Source of the DNA: Bacteroidetes bacterium ADurb.Bin217
Lineage (GTDB): Bacteria > Bacteroidota > Bacteroidia > Bacteroidales > UBA1715
Reading direction: 5' to 3'
DNA length: 64,000 nt
Assembly (NCBI GenBank): GCA_002069975.1
Contig: MWCJ01000007.1
Span: 1-64,000 of the forward strand
Shown: piece after piece, positions 17,388 to 26,781 of the stretch
How positions within the stretch are numbered: the stretch's first letter is position 1
How the letters are laid out: each line of letters starts with the position of its first letter
Notes under the pieces: model-generated
What the model saw: the letters and a program-made list of their open reading frames with translations, nothing else
Told to the model about the DNA's origin: nothing
Database searches by the model: none
Made by a program: the position numbers and the translations under genes

Positions 17388-17584
17388 TTCAATTTTATGC
17401 ATTTTTTACTCAAATACTTGAATTAGATATATGTTTTAAACACTTACAGTAGTTTGCTATATGAGTTACACAATAATTTTTCTGTTTTTTCGTAAAAAAA
17501 ACCGCAAAATTTACTTTGTTGTTTATAGTGTTTTTTTATAATTTCGTGTGCATTTTTTAGTAAACCATATAAAACGTATACATA

Positions 17585-18607
17585 ATGGAGGATATAGTAG
17601 TACAAAGCAATCAAAATCAGTCGGTTGATATTCAATCTTTGAATATGAGAATTCAGCAGGAAAGTGCGTTTGTCGAAGCTGTTACTATGGAAATGAATAA
17701 AGTAATAGTGGGGCAAAAGCAATTAATAGAAGGCTTACTTATAGGGTTATTGAGTAACGGGCATATATTGCTTGAAGGTGTGCCCGGTTTGGCAAAAACA
17801 TTAGCCATACATACTTTGGCAACATCTGTCAAAGCTTCGTGTAATCGTATACAATTTACTCCCGATTTATTGCCTGCCGATGTATTAGGTACTATGATTT
17901 ATAGTCAAAAAAATGAAGAGTTTGTTGTAAAAAAAGGACCAATTTTCGCACATTTTATATTAGCCGACGAAATTAATCGTGCTCCGGCAAAAGTTCAAAG
18001 TGCGTTGCTCGAAGCTATGCAAGAACGTCAGGTTACTATTGGTAATCATAGTTATGCATTGGATGAACCTTTTTTAGTTTTAGCTACTCAAAACCCCTTA
18101 GAACAAGAAGGTACATATCCACTTCCCGAAGCTCAAGTTGACCGATTTATGCTCAAAATTATAGTTGATTATCCTACCAAAGAAGAGGAGCAACGTATAA
18201 TTCGTCAAAATTTGCAAAAAGTATTTCCTCAAGCATCTGCAGTAATATCTGTTGAGCAAATTTGTAAAGCACGTGAAGTAGTTACCGAAGTGTATATGGA
18301 CGAAAAAATAGAGAAGTATATCGTAGATATTTTATTTGCTACTCGTAACCCGCAAGCCTATAATTTATCGCACTTACAACATTTAATTTCATATGGTTGT
18401 TCGCCTCGTGCAGGAATTAGCATGGCTAAAGCTGCTAAAGCATATGCATTTATAAAACGTAGAGGGTATGTAATTCCCGAAGATATACGTGCGGTATGTC
18501 ATGCTGTACTTCGTCATCGCATTGGATTAACTTATGAAGCCGAAGCTGAAAATGTGAAAGTAGAAGATATTATAAATCAAGTTATTAATGCAGTAGAAGT
18601 ACCGTAA
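17585..18607 (+). CDS. MoxR-family AAA+ ATPase
   Basis: The 340-residue protein is a MoxR-type AAA+ chaperone-like ATPase. It has Walker A GVPGLAKT (about 65-72), Walker B ILADEINRAP with the Glu of the DE motif (about 125), sensor segment LATQNPLEQEGTYPLPEAQ, and an arginine-finger/lid region ending in the C-terminal helix bundle. It is the first gene of the moxR-bat cluster; MoxR proteins are thought to work on the VWA and DUF58 proteins encoded next to them. The ATG at 17585 follows a near-match -7 box (TAATTTCG, about 17540). Cytosolic. Confidence 0.95.
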   Translation: MEDIVVQSNQNQSVDIQSLNMRIQQESAFVEAVTMEMNKVIVGQKQLIEGLLIGLLSNGHILLEGVPGLAKTLAIHTLATSVKASCNRIQFTPDLLPADVLGTMIYSQKNEEFVVKKGPIFAHFILADEINRAPAKVQSALLEAMQERQVTIGNHSYALDEPFLVLATQNPLEQEGTYPLPEAQVDRFMLKIIVDYPTKEEEQRIIRQNLQKVFPQASAVISVEQICKAREVVTEVYMDEKIEKYIVDILFATRNPQAYNLSHLQHLISYGCSPRAGISMAKAAKAYAFIKRRGYVIPEDIRAVCHAVLRHRIGLTYEAEAENVKVEDIINQVINAVEVP

Positions 18608-18662
18608 TTAATTGTGAATTATGATTTGTAAACCTTATACCCTTAACCGTATACCGTAAAAA

Positions 18663-19529
18663 ATGGAAACCTCCGAATTGCTAAAGCGTGTGCGTGCTAT
18701 TGAAATAAAAACACGTGGCTTATCACATAATATATTTGCCGGTGAATATCATAGTATGTTCAAAGGTAGGGGTATGGCTTTTAGTGAAGTTCGTGAATAC
18801 CAATACGGCGATGCTATTCGCGATATCGACTGGAATGTTACTGCTCGTTTTAATAAGCCTTATGTGAAAATATTTGAAGAAGAACGAGAACTGACTGTTA
18901 TGCTAATGGTTGACGTTAGTGCTTCAAATTCTATAGGTACTCGCGGTCAAATTAAACGAAATTGTATGACCGAAATAGCTGCTGTCTTGGCATTTTCTGC
19001 TTTGCAAAATAATGATAAGGTTGGCTTAATTCTTTTTTCCGATACTATAGAATTATGTATTCCTCCTCAAAAAGGTAGAAAACATATTTTACGTATTATT
19101 CGTGAATTGCTCGAATATAGATCGCACGCTTCGGGTACTAATATTCCTTTAGCATTACAATATGTAACAAATGCAATCAAACGTTCATGTACAGCCTTTG
19201 TAATTTCCGATTTCATCGATGCTCATCCTTCAATAGATGCGTTGTCAATAGCAAACAGAAAACATGATATTGTTGCTATTCGTGTGTTCGATGCGTTTGA
19301 AAAAAAGTTACCTGATGTTGGACTTATTCAAATGTATGATGTAGAATCGCACGAACAGCGTTGGATAAATACTTCTGATAAAAATACCAGAGCTCGATAT
19401 TCTCACAATTATGTGGAACGTATTCAAAATTTGCAATCGGTATTTGTAAAATCGGGTGTTGATGCTGTTCATATTCAGAGTGATGAAGATTATGTAAGAC
19501 CTCTTATGAATTTATTTAAAAGACGATAA
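18663..19529 (+). CDS. DUF58 domain protein of the moxR-bat operon
   Basis: The 288-residue protein carries the DUF58 core (YQYGDAIRDIDWNVTARFNKPYVKIFEEERE, only part quoted here: GDAIRDIDWNVTAR) and a VWA-like region with the MIDAS-like sequence DVSASNS and NDKVGLILFSD. No membrane segment is obvious. DUF58 proteins almost always follow moxR and are proposed MoxR clients. It is followed after 2 bp by the membrane protein at 19532, so it is clearly within the operon. Confidence 0.93.
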   Translation: METSELLKRVRAIEIKTRGLSHNIFAGEYHSMFKGRGMAFSEVREYQYGDAIRDIDWNVTARFNKPYVKIFEEERELTVMLMVDVSASNSIGTRGQIKRNCMTEIAAVLAFSALQNNDKVGLILFSDTIELCIPPQKGRKHILRIIRELLEYRSHASGTNIPLALQYVTNAIKRSCTAFVISDFIDAHPSIDALSIANRKHDIVAIRVFDAFEKKLPDVGLIQMYDVESHEQRWINTSDKNTRARYSHNYVERIQNLQSVFVKSGVDAVHIQSDEDYVRPLMNLFKRR

Positions 19530-19531
19530 CA

Positions 19532-20467
19532 ATGTTGAAGCACATATTTTTAGTTGTATTTCTGTGGCTGAGTTCATCGTTCGTGTACTCTCAAAATTAT
19601 TCGGTGCAAATAGCAACCGATACAAATGCTATAACTATAGGAGAGCAAATACACATAACACTTACCTATACCGTTTCTCCTCATTCTCAATATCAGCTTC
19701 CGGTATATGGCGAAGAATTAATACCACACATTGTGCAATGTAAATTGCCTGATATTGATACTCTTACAATTGATAAAGATTCATTCCAAATTTCATATAC
19801 GTATTGTGTTACTTCTTTTAATCCGGGAGAATATTCATTTCAATTAGGACCAATTTTGTATAATTTGAAAGATACAATTTGGACACCTACTATTCGTATT
19901 AGTGTGCGAGCCGAAGATGTTGATGTGCAAGCTGATATTCGTGATGTTCCACCTATTCGACAGTCGAAATATTCCTGGTTTGAACAAAATAAAACTTGGA
20001 TAGTGTGGATTGTTGCAAGTATTATTTTTTTAATTGTTGCTGCAGGAGTATGGTGGTATATACAAAAGCATAAACAGAAGCCTGTTTTAATTCAAGCAGC
20101 TGAGCTCGAATTACCTCATATACGAGCATTACGATTACTTGCCGAAATTAATGAAAAACAATTATGTCAAAAGAATTTATATAAACAGTACTATTCGGAA
20201 ATCTCCGATGTGCTGCGTGAATATTTCGAAGCTCGTTTGCATATTCCTTTGTTTGAGCGAACTACCGACGAAATTATTCGTGATGTTTCAAGGACAGGTG
20301 ATTTGCAGGTGGCGGTAATTCAAAATTTACAAATACTTTTACATGAAGCCGATTTAGTGAAATTTGCTAAATATATTCCTTCTATACAACAAAGCGAGAT
20401 TCATGGAGGATTGGCAGTATTTTGTGTAAAAGAAAGTAGTAAAACAGAACAAGGGGAGGGTATATGA
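19532..20467 (+). CDS. membrane protein of the bat operon with BatD-like periplasmic domain
   Basis: The 311-residue protein has a signal peptide (to about YSQ, residue 21), a beta-rich periplasmic domain (about 22-145) resembling the start of BatD (VQIATDTNAITIGEQIHITL), one transmembrane helix (about 155-175, IVWIVASIIFLIVAAGVWWY) and a cytoplasmic helical tail (about 190-311) of the DUF4381-like kind. It is 2 bp after the DUF58 gene and overlaps batA by 4 bp (ATGA). A role in presenting or assembling the BatA/BatB VWA proteins is inferred from context. Confidence 0.8.
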   Translation: MLKHIFLVVFLWLSSSFVYSQNYSVQIATDTNAITIGEQIHITLTYTVSPHSQYQLPVYGEELIPHIVQCKLPDIDTLTIDKDSFQISYTYCVTSFNPGEYSFQLGPILYNLKDTIWTPTIRISVRAEDVDVQADIRDVPPIRQSKYSWFEQNKTWIVWIVASIIFLIVAAGVWWYIQKHKQKPVLIQAAELELPHIRALRLLAEINEKQLCQKNLYKQYYSEISDVLREYFEARLHIPLFERTTDEIIRDVSRTGDLQVAVIQNLQILLHEADLVKFAKYIPSIQQSEIHGGLAVFCVKESSKTEQGEGI

Positions 20468-21480
20468 TAAAACAAATGCTGCATGTGTTTGAATTTGAAT
20501 CGTTTTTGTATCCGCAGGTTTTGTGGGGATTGGGAATCCTTTTACCTCTTATTGTATGGTACATATACTCCAACCGTACCCGATCTACTCAAGTGTATGT
20601 GTCATCGCTTTCAAATGTTTCGCAGATACCCCAATCGTGGTATGTGTATAGTATACATGCTCCATTTGTGATTCGTATGGTTGTATTGGCTTGTATTATT
20701 ACAGCTTTAGCACGTCCGGTTTCATACGATACATTTGCCGATTCTACCACCTATGGAGTAGATATAGTATTAGCTATGGATATTTCGAGCAGTATGCTTG
20801 CTCAAGATTTGAAACCCGATAGACTAGAAGCTTCTAAAGATGTTGCTGCAAAATTTATATCAAATAGACCATATGATAGAATTGGGCTGGTAGTATTTAG
20901 TGGCGAAAGTTTTACTCAATGTCCTCTTACATCAGATCATGCTACACTGTTAAACCAACTCGACGAATTACAATCGGGAATTATTGAAGATGGTACTGCT
21001 ATAGGAACAGGTTTGGGATTGAGTGTTACTCGCTTAAAAGATAGCAAAGCTATAAGTAAAGTAGTTGTGTTGCTTACCGACGGCGTAAATAATAGTGGCG
21101 ATATTGACCCCCTAACAGCCGCCGAATTGGCTCAGAAATACGGAATACGTATTTATACTATAGGTGTAGGAACACAAGGTGAAGCTCCGTATCCAGTTCA
21201 AACAATGTGGGGTGTTCAGTTTCAAATGATGCCGGTAGAAATAGATGAGGTAGTATTGAAAAAAATTGCTAAAACTACCGGTGGAACCTACTTTAGAGCA
21301 ACCAATAAAAAAGAATTATTGGAAATTTATCAAACAATAGATTCATTGGAAAAAACAAAAATTGAAGATTATAAATTTACAACCAAACACGAGATGTATG
21401 TCGGTTTTGTATTATGGGCATTGCTGCTTGTTGTGTGTGAATTTGTAATTAAACTATTTGTTACTAAAAAATATTTGTAA
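20464..21480 (+). CDS. batA: BatA, VWA-domain membrane protein
   Basis: The 338-residue protein has two N-terminal membrane helices, a von Willebrand A domain with complete MIDAS (DISSSMLAQD near residue 104 and downstream TDGVNNSGD) and a final C-terminal membrane helix. This is the BatA arrangement described for Bacteroides aerotolerance operons. The start codon overlaps the preceding stop (ATGA). BatA is paired with BatB, encoded 4 bp downstream. The periplasmic or cytoplasmic face of the VWA domain cannot be settled from sequence alone. Confidence 0.92.
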   Translation: MIKQMLHVFEFESFLYPQVLWGLGILLPLIVWYIYSNRTRSTQVYVSSLSNVSQIPQSWYVYSIHAPFVIRMVVLACIITALARPVSYDTFADSTTYGVDIVLAMDISSSMLAQDLKPDRLEASKDVAAKFISNRPYDRIGLVVFSGESFTQCPLTSDHATLLNQLDELQSGIIEDGTAIGTGLGLSVTRLKDSKAISKVVVLLTDGVNNSGDIDPLTAAELAQKYGIRIYTIGVGTQGEAPYPVQTMWGVQFQMMPVEIDEVVLKKIAKTTGGTYFRATNKKELLEIYQTIDSLEKTKIEDYKFTTKHEMYVGFVLWALLLVVCEFVIKLFVTKKYL

Positions 21481-21484
21481 ATTC

Positions 21485-22507
21485 ATGAACGAAACAAATT
21501 TTAGATTTGCCAATCCCGAATATCTATATGCTCTTGCCGGTATTGTAGTGTTTGTTGGTGCGTGTATGTGGTTTCGATATATTCGTGCTAAAAAAAGAAA
21601 AGCACTTGCCGATGCTCATTTGTTGCCTGTAGTGCTTCCCGATTTTTCTCCGATTCGATTTACTATTAAGTGCATGTTGTTTGGTATTGCATATATCTGT
21701 ATAGTATTGGCATTGGCTCGTCCGCAATTTGGAATGCAAATAGATGAAGTTAAAAAACGAGGAATAGAATTGGTAATAGCACTCGATGTATCTAATAGTA
21801 TGTTGGCACAAGATGTAAAACCATCACGTTTGGAACGAGCAAAACTTTCGATACAGAACATTATAAATAAATTGAATGATGATAAAATTGCAATAGTTGT
21901 TTTTGCAGGCGATGCATATATTCAACTACCGTTAACAACCGATATACATGCAGCTAAAATGTTTTTGCAGTCTATTTCTACCGGTACTGTTAGTAAACAA
22001 GGAACTGCAATAGGTGCAGCAATAACCAAAAGTTTACGGTCGTTTACCGATAATCCAAAAACAGGTAAAGCTATAATTATAATAAGCGATGGCGAAAATC
22101 ATGAAGATGATGCTCAAGCTGAAGCTCGCAAAGCTGTAGATCTTGGAGTTGTAATACATTCCGTTGGTATGGGGAGTCCTCAAGGTGCTATTATTCCACG
22201 TTCGCAAGGTGGATTTGTTGAAGACCGTAGCGGAAGACCGGTAACTACAAAATTAAATGAAATGATGTTACAGGAAATAGCTCAAATTGGAAATGGGGTG
22301 TATTCCCGCGAAGATTTTTCGCCTGTAATAAAAGCAATAGATGGTATGACAAAAACAGAATTTGAAACCAAACAATTCAGTAAATATGATGAAAAATTCC
22401 CTTATTTTTTACTCGTTGCTGTAGTTTGTTTATGTTTAGAATTCTTACTTTTAGAGCGAAAAAATAAATGGTTAAAACAATTTGATATTTTTACAGTTAA
22501 AAACTAA
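21485..22507 (+). CDS. batB: BatB, VWA-domain membrane protein
   Basis: The 340-residue protein has the same plan as BatA: two N-terminal membrane helices, a VWA domain with MIDAS DVSNSMLAQD (about residue 100) and SDGENHEDD, and a C-terminal membrane helix. The segment ARPQFGMQ precedes the VWA domain as in other BatB proteins. A TTG at 21458 opens the frame inside batA, but the ATG at 21485 is 4 bp after the batA stop and starts a typical BatB N-terminus. BatA and BatB are paralogues thought to work together. Confidence 0.93.
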   Translation: MNETNFRFANPEYLYALAGIVVFVGACMWFRYIRAKKRKALADAHLLPVVLPDFSPIRFTIKCMLFGIAYICIVLALARPQFGMQIDEVKKRGIELVIALDVSNSMLAQDVKPSRLERAKLSIQNIINKLNDDKIAIVVFAGDAYIQLPLTTDIHAAKMFLQSISTGTVSKQGTAIGAAITKSLRSFTDNPKTGKAIIIISDGENHEDDAQAEARKAVDLGVVIHSVGMGSPQGAIIPRSQGGFVEDRSGRPVTTKLNEMMLQEIAQIGNGVYSREDFSPVIKAIDGMTKTEFETKQFSKYDEKFPYFLLVAVVCLCLEFLLLERKNKWLKQFDIFTVKN

Positions 22508-22513
22508 ATAGGT

Positions 22514-22819
22514 ATGATAAAACATGTGGTAATGTGGACTTTTAAAGACCATGCAGAAGGTGCAACAAAGCAAGAAAATATAGTAAAATTTACTACTATG
22601 TTAACTTCATTAGTAGGCGTAGTGCCAGGAATTGAATTACTCGAAGTAGGGGCAAAACAAGCTGCTTCTCCTGCCGATAATTATGATGTGGTGTTGATTA
22701 CCGAATTTAAAACTTGGGTTGATTTGCAAGCTTATGCAGTGCACCCCGAACATCAAAAAGTGGTAACATTTGCTAAGCAAGTTGTAAGCGGACGAGCTGC
22801 CGTAGATTATGAATTTTAG
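22514..22819 (+). CDS. Dabb (stress-responsive alpha/beta barrel) protein
   Basis: The 101-residue protein is a single ferredoxin-like Dabb domain: MIKHVVMWTFKD at the start, PGIELLEVG in the middle and AYAVHPEHQKVV near the end, the hallmark of the family. Dabb proteins are dimeric; their ligands vary and none is clear here. It lies between batB (6 bp) and the next TPR gene (23 bp) on the same strand, so it is inserted in the bat operon. It has no signal peptide and is cytosolic. Confidence 0.9.
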   Translation: MIKHVVMWTFKDHAEGATKQENIVKFTTMLTSLVGVVPGIELLEVGAKQAASPADNYDVVLITEFKTWVDLQAYAVHPEHQKVVTFAKQVVSGRAAVDYEF

Positions 22820-22842
22820 TGTGTTGTATTTGATGTAATTGT

Positions 22843-23508
22843 ATGAATAGAATTGTTCTCTATATTATAGGTGTGCTTTGGGGGCTGCATGTACATGCAC
22901 AAACCGACATACGAAAGTATATTGACAAGGGGAATGAATTGTACGAAAAGCAAGATTTTAGAAGTGCTGCAGTAACATATAAACATGCCTGTATATTAGA
23001 TTCTACAAGCTTTGATGCGTGGTTCAATTTTGGAAATGCATTGTATAAATTACAAAAATATATTCTTGCAGGTGATGCGTATTCTAAAGCATTACAGAAT
23101 ACTCCTGATGCGCAACTGCAAGCTCAGACTTTGTATGCTTTAGGAAATGCATATATGAAACAAGAAGATTTTAAACAAGCTATAGATTTATATAAAAAAT
23201 CATTGTTGCTTAATCCATCACAACCCGATTGTCGCTATAATCTATCATTTGCTTTAAAACTTTTGGAATTACAACAAAAACAACAAAATGATTCAAAAAA
23301 GAATCAAGATAAACACAAGCAACCGCAAATTTCTCCGTATGCTCAACAACTAAAACAGCAAGCTGATGCTTTGGTGGCTCAGTATAAATTTTCGGAAGCA
23401 TTTTCTCTTATGAAGCAGGGGCTTGAAAAAGATAAAACAGTTCAAGAATATAAAGATTTTATAGATAGATTGCAAAAAATTTCGGAATTAACGGATTCAA
23501 TAAAATAG
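22843..23508 (+). CDS. BatC-like TPR protein
   Basis: The 221-residue protein has a signal peptide (to about VHAQ, residue 20) and three or so TPR units (about 28-140), with classical spacing in AWFNFGNALYKLQKYILAGDAYSKAL and YALGNAYMKQEDFKQAIDLYKKSL (only short parts are diagnostic). A Gln/Lys-rich linker (about 145-170) leads to another TPR-like helix pair. It lies where batC is expected. A second BatC-like gene follows 2 bp later, so the batC function may be split or duplicated. Periplasmic scaffolding is inferred. Confidence 0.8.
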   Translation: MNRIVLYIIGVLWGLHVHAQTDIRKYIDKGNELYEKQDFRSAAVTYKHACILDSTSFDAWFNFGNALYKLQKYILAGDAYSKALQNTPDAQLQAQTLYALGNAYMKQEDFKQAIDLYKKSLLLNPSQPDCRYNLSFALKLLELQQKQQNDSKKNQDKHKQPQISPYAQQLKQQADALVAQYKFSEAFSLMKQGLEKDKTVQEYKDFIDRLQKISELTDSIK

Positions 23509-23510
23509 CT

Positions 23511-24101
23511 ATGAAATTACGAATAGTTTTACTTGTAATTATTACTGTGTGTGCTATTGCTGTTCATGCTCAAAAAACAGCAAAAGAATATTTTAATATG
23601 TCTTCGCAATTGTATGTTGAAGGAAATCAGAAAGAGGCTTTGATACTTACTAAACGAGGGTTGGAGGTTTTTGAACAAGATGAGCAATTGCAAAAATTAT
23701 TAGAAATTTTACAAAAAAAGAATAATAATTCTCAACAAAATCAACAGCAAAATCAACAGCAAAACCAAAATCAGAACAACGATTCCAATTCAGACTCTAA
23801 TGATTCTTCGCAAGGGGGGAATCAAGGAAATAAAGATGAGCAAAAGGAACAAGATTCTAAATCGGGAGAGAACAAACAAAATAATCAACAACAACAATCG
23901 GGAGACCAACAACAAGGGAAAAAATCGCAAGCAAAGCCCGGTGAAGAAGGTAAAGAACAGTACACTAAAGGAAAAATATCTGAGAATGAAGCCGAAATGT
24001 TGTTGCGAACTATAGAAAACAACGAAAAAGCAATACAATTGAAATTGCAAAAACAAAAAAAAGAACAACAAAAACGACAAACTATTGAGAAAAATTGGTA
24101 A
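23511..24101 (+). CDS. batC: BatC-like protein with Gln/Asn-rich linker
   Basis: The 196-residue product has a signal peptide (to about VHAQ, residue 20), one TPR-like helical hairpin (about 22-65), a long low-complexity Gln/Asn/Ser-rich segment (about 69-150) and a charged C-terminal helix ending in IEKNW. That Lys/Glu-rich helix with a terminal Trp is typical of BatC proteins, so this is the better batC candidate of the two adjacent genes. The low-complexity part is partly built from 12-bp repeats. It is followed 12 bp later by batD. Confidence 0.75.
   Translation: MKLRIVLLVIITVCAIAVHAQKTAKEYFNMSSQLYVEGNQKEALILTKRGLEVFEQDEQLQKLLEILQKKNNNSQQNQQQNQQQNQNQNNDSNSDSNDSSQGGNQGNKDEQKEQDSKSGENKQNNQQQQSGDQQQGKKSQAKPGEEGKEQYTKGKISENEAEMLLRTIENNEKAIQLKLQKQKKEQQKRQTIEKNW
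23737..23760 (+). repeat. 12-bp tandem repeat coding for Gln/Asn
   Basis: The unit AAAATCAACAGC occurs twice exactly (23737-23748 and 23749-23760) and is followed by a diverged copy. It encodes part of the Gln/Asn-rich linker of the batC candidate and could vary in length by slippage. Confidence 0.8.
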
Positions 24102-24113
24102 ACAATTAATACT

Positions 24114-25925
24114 ATGAACAGTTTTAAAACATATGTTTCACGTTTTGTATTACTTGCTACTATACTCGTTTGTAGTGCAGTTGTATTTGCGCAATCTATT
24201 ACTGTAAAAGCCCCCAAAGTCGTTGAGGAAGGTGAGTATTTTCATATAACGTATTCTATAAATGTTCGTCCCGGTGATAACTTTAAAGTATCATCAGTTG
24301 ACGGTTTACAAGCTTCGGGGCGACCTCAAACAAGTTCCAGTAATAGTATTCAAATAATTAACGGAAAAACAATCTCCGAATATACATATAGCGAAATTCA
24401 TCAATTCAGACCAACTCGTAAAGGAGTATTTTCTATTCCAATAGCAAGTGTTGTAATCAATGGTAAAACTATTCGTTCGAAGTCTCAGGAAATAGAAGTG
24501 GTTGGTTCTAATTCTACAGCTCAGCGACAGCAATCTGCAGGAGGAGGTGCGTCGCAATCGCAAGATCCTACACCATCGGGGGCAGGTGCTGATGTGTTTG
24601 CTCGTGTATATGTAAATACGCAGCGTGTTTATATTGGCGAACCTATATATGTGTCAATAAAATTATATACACAGAAAAATTTTAATATTAATTCTCACAC
24701 CTTTCCCGATTATACTGGATTTTATAAAAAAATAATTGAACAACCCCAAGAACTTAAATTTGAACGAGAAGTCATAGATGGAAAGGAATATTATTCGGTA
24801 TTGTTTCAGCGATTGGTATTGTTTCCGCAAAAGTCAGGGAATTTGAAAATTACCCCCTTCAAACTCGATTGTAATGTTATAACACAAGTAGGTAACAGCT
24901 TTTGGAATATGTATAACAAACAAGAACGGAGAGTTATAGAAAGTAAACCCGTTACTATTACCGTATTACCTTTTCCTCAAGGGAAAACCGAAGCGTTTAC
25001 CGGAGCTGTAGGAGATTTTACTATTTCATCGAAAACCGATGTGCAATCGATTCCCGCAAACGAGGCTATTACCTATAGATTTACAATTCAGGGTATTGGA
25101 AATTTAGCTTTATTGCAAAAACCAACTATAGAATTTCCTAAAGATTTTGAAGTATATGAACCAAAAATTATTGATTCATATACAACAACAACACAAGGCG
25201 ATAAAGGTTCTAGAACATTTGAATATGTTGTAATTCCTCGTCACGAAGGGGAGTTTAGTATTCCTCAGGTAACTATGCAGGTGTTTAATCCTCATACAAA
25301 ATCATACAAAACAATTACAGCCCAAGCTATTCCTATTCACGTATCTAAAGGTTCTGCAACACCAACCGTTTCGGCAAATTTTGGTGCAAATAAGGAGCAA
25401 ATACAATATTCCGCAGATGATTTTAGATATATATATACCGATGATTTTGATATACATAGAATTTCGTCATATCTTGTTGCACAACCTTGGTTTATAGGTA
25501 TGTATGCTATTATAATTATTGCTGCCGCTTTGTATATAATTGTAGCTCGCAAACGTATTGAATTATATAGCAATACAAGTTTGTTGCGGCAAAAACAAGC
25601 AGCTAAAGTGTCTAAAACATATTTAAAACAAGCTCGTGAATTTCTTAATCAAGGTAATGATTCTGCTTATTATGAGGCTGTATCTAAAGCATTGCTCGGT
25701 TATTTAAGTCACAAACTTACAATTCCAATGATGCAGTTTACTACAGATACTATAGCCGAAACCTTGCAACAAAAGCATGTTCCGTCTGAAATTATAACTG
25801 CGTGTACCCACATAGTTGAACAATGCGAAATGGCAAGGTATGCACCTAAACAAACTATAGAAGGTAAAGAATTATTGTTTACAAAAACTGCCGAAATTAT
25901 TCAAGGAATTGAACAAAATGTATAA
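24114..25925 (+). CDS. batD: BatD, aerotolerance-operon membrane protein
   Basis: The 603-residue protein matches the BatD family: signal peptide (to about VFAQ, residue 27), a tandem beta-domain ectodomain including ITVKAPKVVEEGEYFHITY and the DVFARVYVNTQRVYIGEP segment, a transmembrane helix (about 465-485) and a cytoplasmic helical tail resembling that of the protein at 19532. A Gly/Ser/Gln-rich linker lies at about 138-158. The stop codon overlaps possible start codons of batE. BatD is thought to form an envelope complex with BatA-C and E; the exact activity is not established. Confidence 0.92.
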   Translation: MNSFKTYVSRFVLLATILVCSAVVFAQSITVKAPKVVEEGEYFHITYSINVRPGDNFKVSSVDGLQASGRPQTSSSNSIQIINGKTISEYTYSEIHQFRPTRKGVFSIPIASVVINGKTIRSKSQEIEVVGSNSTAQRQQSAGGGASQSQDPTPSGAGADVFARVYVNTQRVYIGEPIYVSIKLYTQKNFNINSHTFPDYTGFYKKIIEQPQELKFEREVIDGKEYYSVLFQRLVLFPQKSGNLKITPFKLDCNVITQVGNSFWNMYNKQERRVIESKPVTITVLPFPQGKTEAFTGAVGDFTISSKTDVQSIPANEAITYRFTIQGIGNLALLQKPTIEFPKDFEVYEPKIIDSYTTTTQGDKGSRTFEYVVIPRHEGEFSIPQVTMQVFNPHTKSYKTITAQAIPIHVSKGSATPTVSANFGANKEQIQYSADDFRYIYTDDFDIHRISSYLVAQPWFIGMYAIIIIAAALYIIVARKRIELYSNTSLLRQKQAAKVSKTYLKQAREFLNQGNDSAYYEAVSKALLGYLSHKLTIPMMQFTTDTIAETLQQKHVPSEIITACTHIVEQCEMARYAPKQTIEGKELLFTKTAEIIQGIEQNV

Positions 25926-25929
25926 TGCT

Positions 25930-26700
25930 ATGAATAAAAAAAATCCTCTAATATATTCTATTGTACTTATAACTATACTAGTGTCAAATGTACTTTCGGC
26001 TCAATCAATAGATAGTACTTTGCAGCGAGCAAAAATATTATATGATACTCAACAGTACGATAGTGTAATTGTATTATATAATCAATTAATTAGTAGCGGA
26101 AATGTAAGCGATAAATTATATTTTAATCTTGCAAATGCCTATTACAAACAACGTGAAATAGCTCAAGCTATATTATGGTACGAGCGAGCTCTCGTGTTAG
26201 ACCCCTATAATGATGATATTCGCAATAATTTACGAATAGCACAAGCTTCGCAACCCGATAAAGTGGAACAAATACAAGAGAGTTTGTTTCAAATATGGTA
26301 TCCGTATGTGTATCGAGTTTTTTCTTCAAATACATGGGCAGTAATGAGTATTATTTGTTTTGTAACAGCTATTATTAGTGTTTTATGGTTTTTATTTTCA
26401 AATATTCGATTGAATAAAAAAATATCGTTTTTTGGAGCTTTATTCTTGGCAGGCATTGCATTATTTTCATATAGTAATGCAAAATATAGATACAAAGAAT
26501 TAACGCAAAATTCATATGCAATAGTTATGGAGCCAAGTTTATCAATACTTACCGAACCGAAGCAGCATTCTAAAGAATTGGTTGTAGTACATGGCGGACT
26601 AAAAGTGTATATAGAAAAAGCAAGTGGCGAATGGCTTAGTATTAGATTGCCCGATGGTAAGGTAGGGTGGGTGCAACACTTTGCAATTCAGCGAATATAA
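25930..26700 (+). CDS. batE: BatE, TPR and SH3-like membrane protein
   Basis: The protein (about 256 residues) has a signal or anchor sequence (PLIYSIVLITILVSNVLSAQ), a TPR region (SAQSIDSTLQ through ALVLDPYNDD), two central membrane helices (near 26335-26480) and a C-terminal SH3b-like domain (LSILTEPKQHSKELVVVHGG ... GKVGWV). This TPR-TM-SH3 plan is BatE. The start is uncertain: ATG at 25930 is 4 bp after the batD stop and gives a good signal peptide, while ATG at 25918 overlaps batD by 8 bp. It is the last gene of the moxR-bat operon. Confidence 0.9.
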   Translation: MNKKNPLIYSIVLITILVSNVLSAQSIDSTLQRAKILYDTQQYDSVIVLYNQLISSGNVSDKLYFNLANAYYKQREIAQAILWYERALVLDPYNDDIRNNLRIAQASQPDKVEQIQESLFQIWYPYVYRVFSSNTWAVMSIICFVTAIISVLWFLFSNIRLNKKISFFGALFLAGIALFSYSNAKYRYKELTQNSYAIVMEPSLSILTEPKQHSKELVVVHGGLKVYIEKASGEWLSIRLPDGKVGWVQHFAIQRI

Positions 26701-26781
26701 AATGAAGTAAAATATACAAGTAAAAAATTATTTCAAATCAATAAATAATGTATTTTTACTTCGTGAAATTTAGTGTGTTGT

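Noticed and set aside
17365-17413. Longer Der with an N-terminal extension from a TTG
   Set aside because: A perfect -7 promoter box lies within the extension, and Der normally starts at its first G domain.
23724-24080. Repetitive DNA that could suggest a CRISPR-like array or a minus-strand membrane protein
   Set aside because: The repeats are 12-bp Gln/Asn codon repeats inside a clear BatC-like gene, without spacers; the minus-strand frame is the hydrophobic mirror of Gln/Lys codons.
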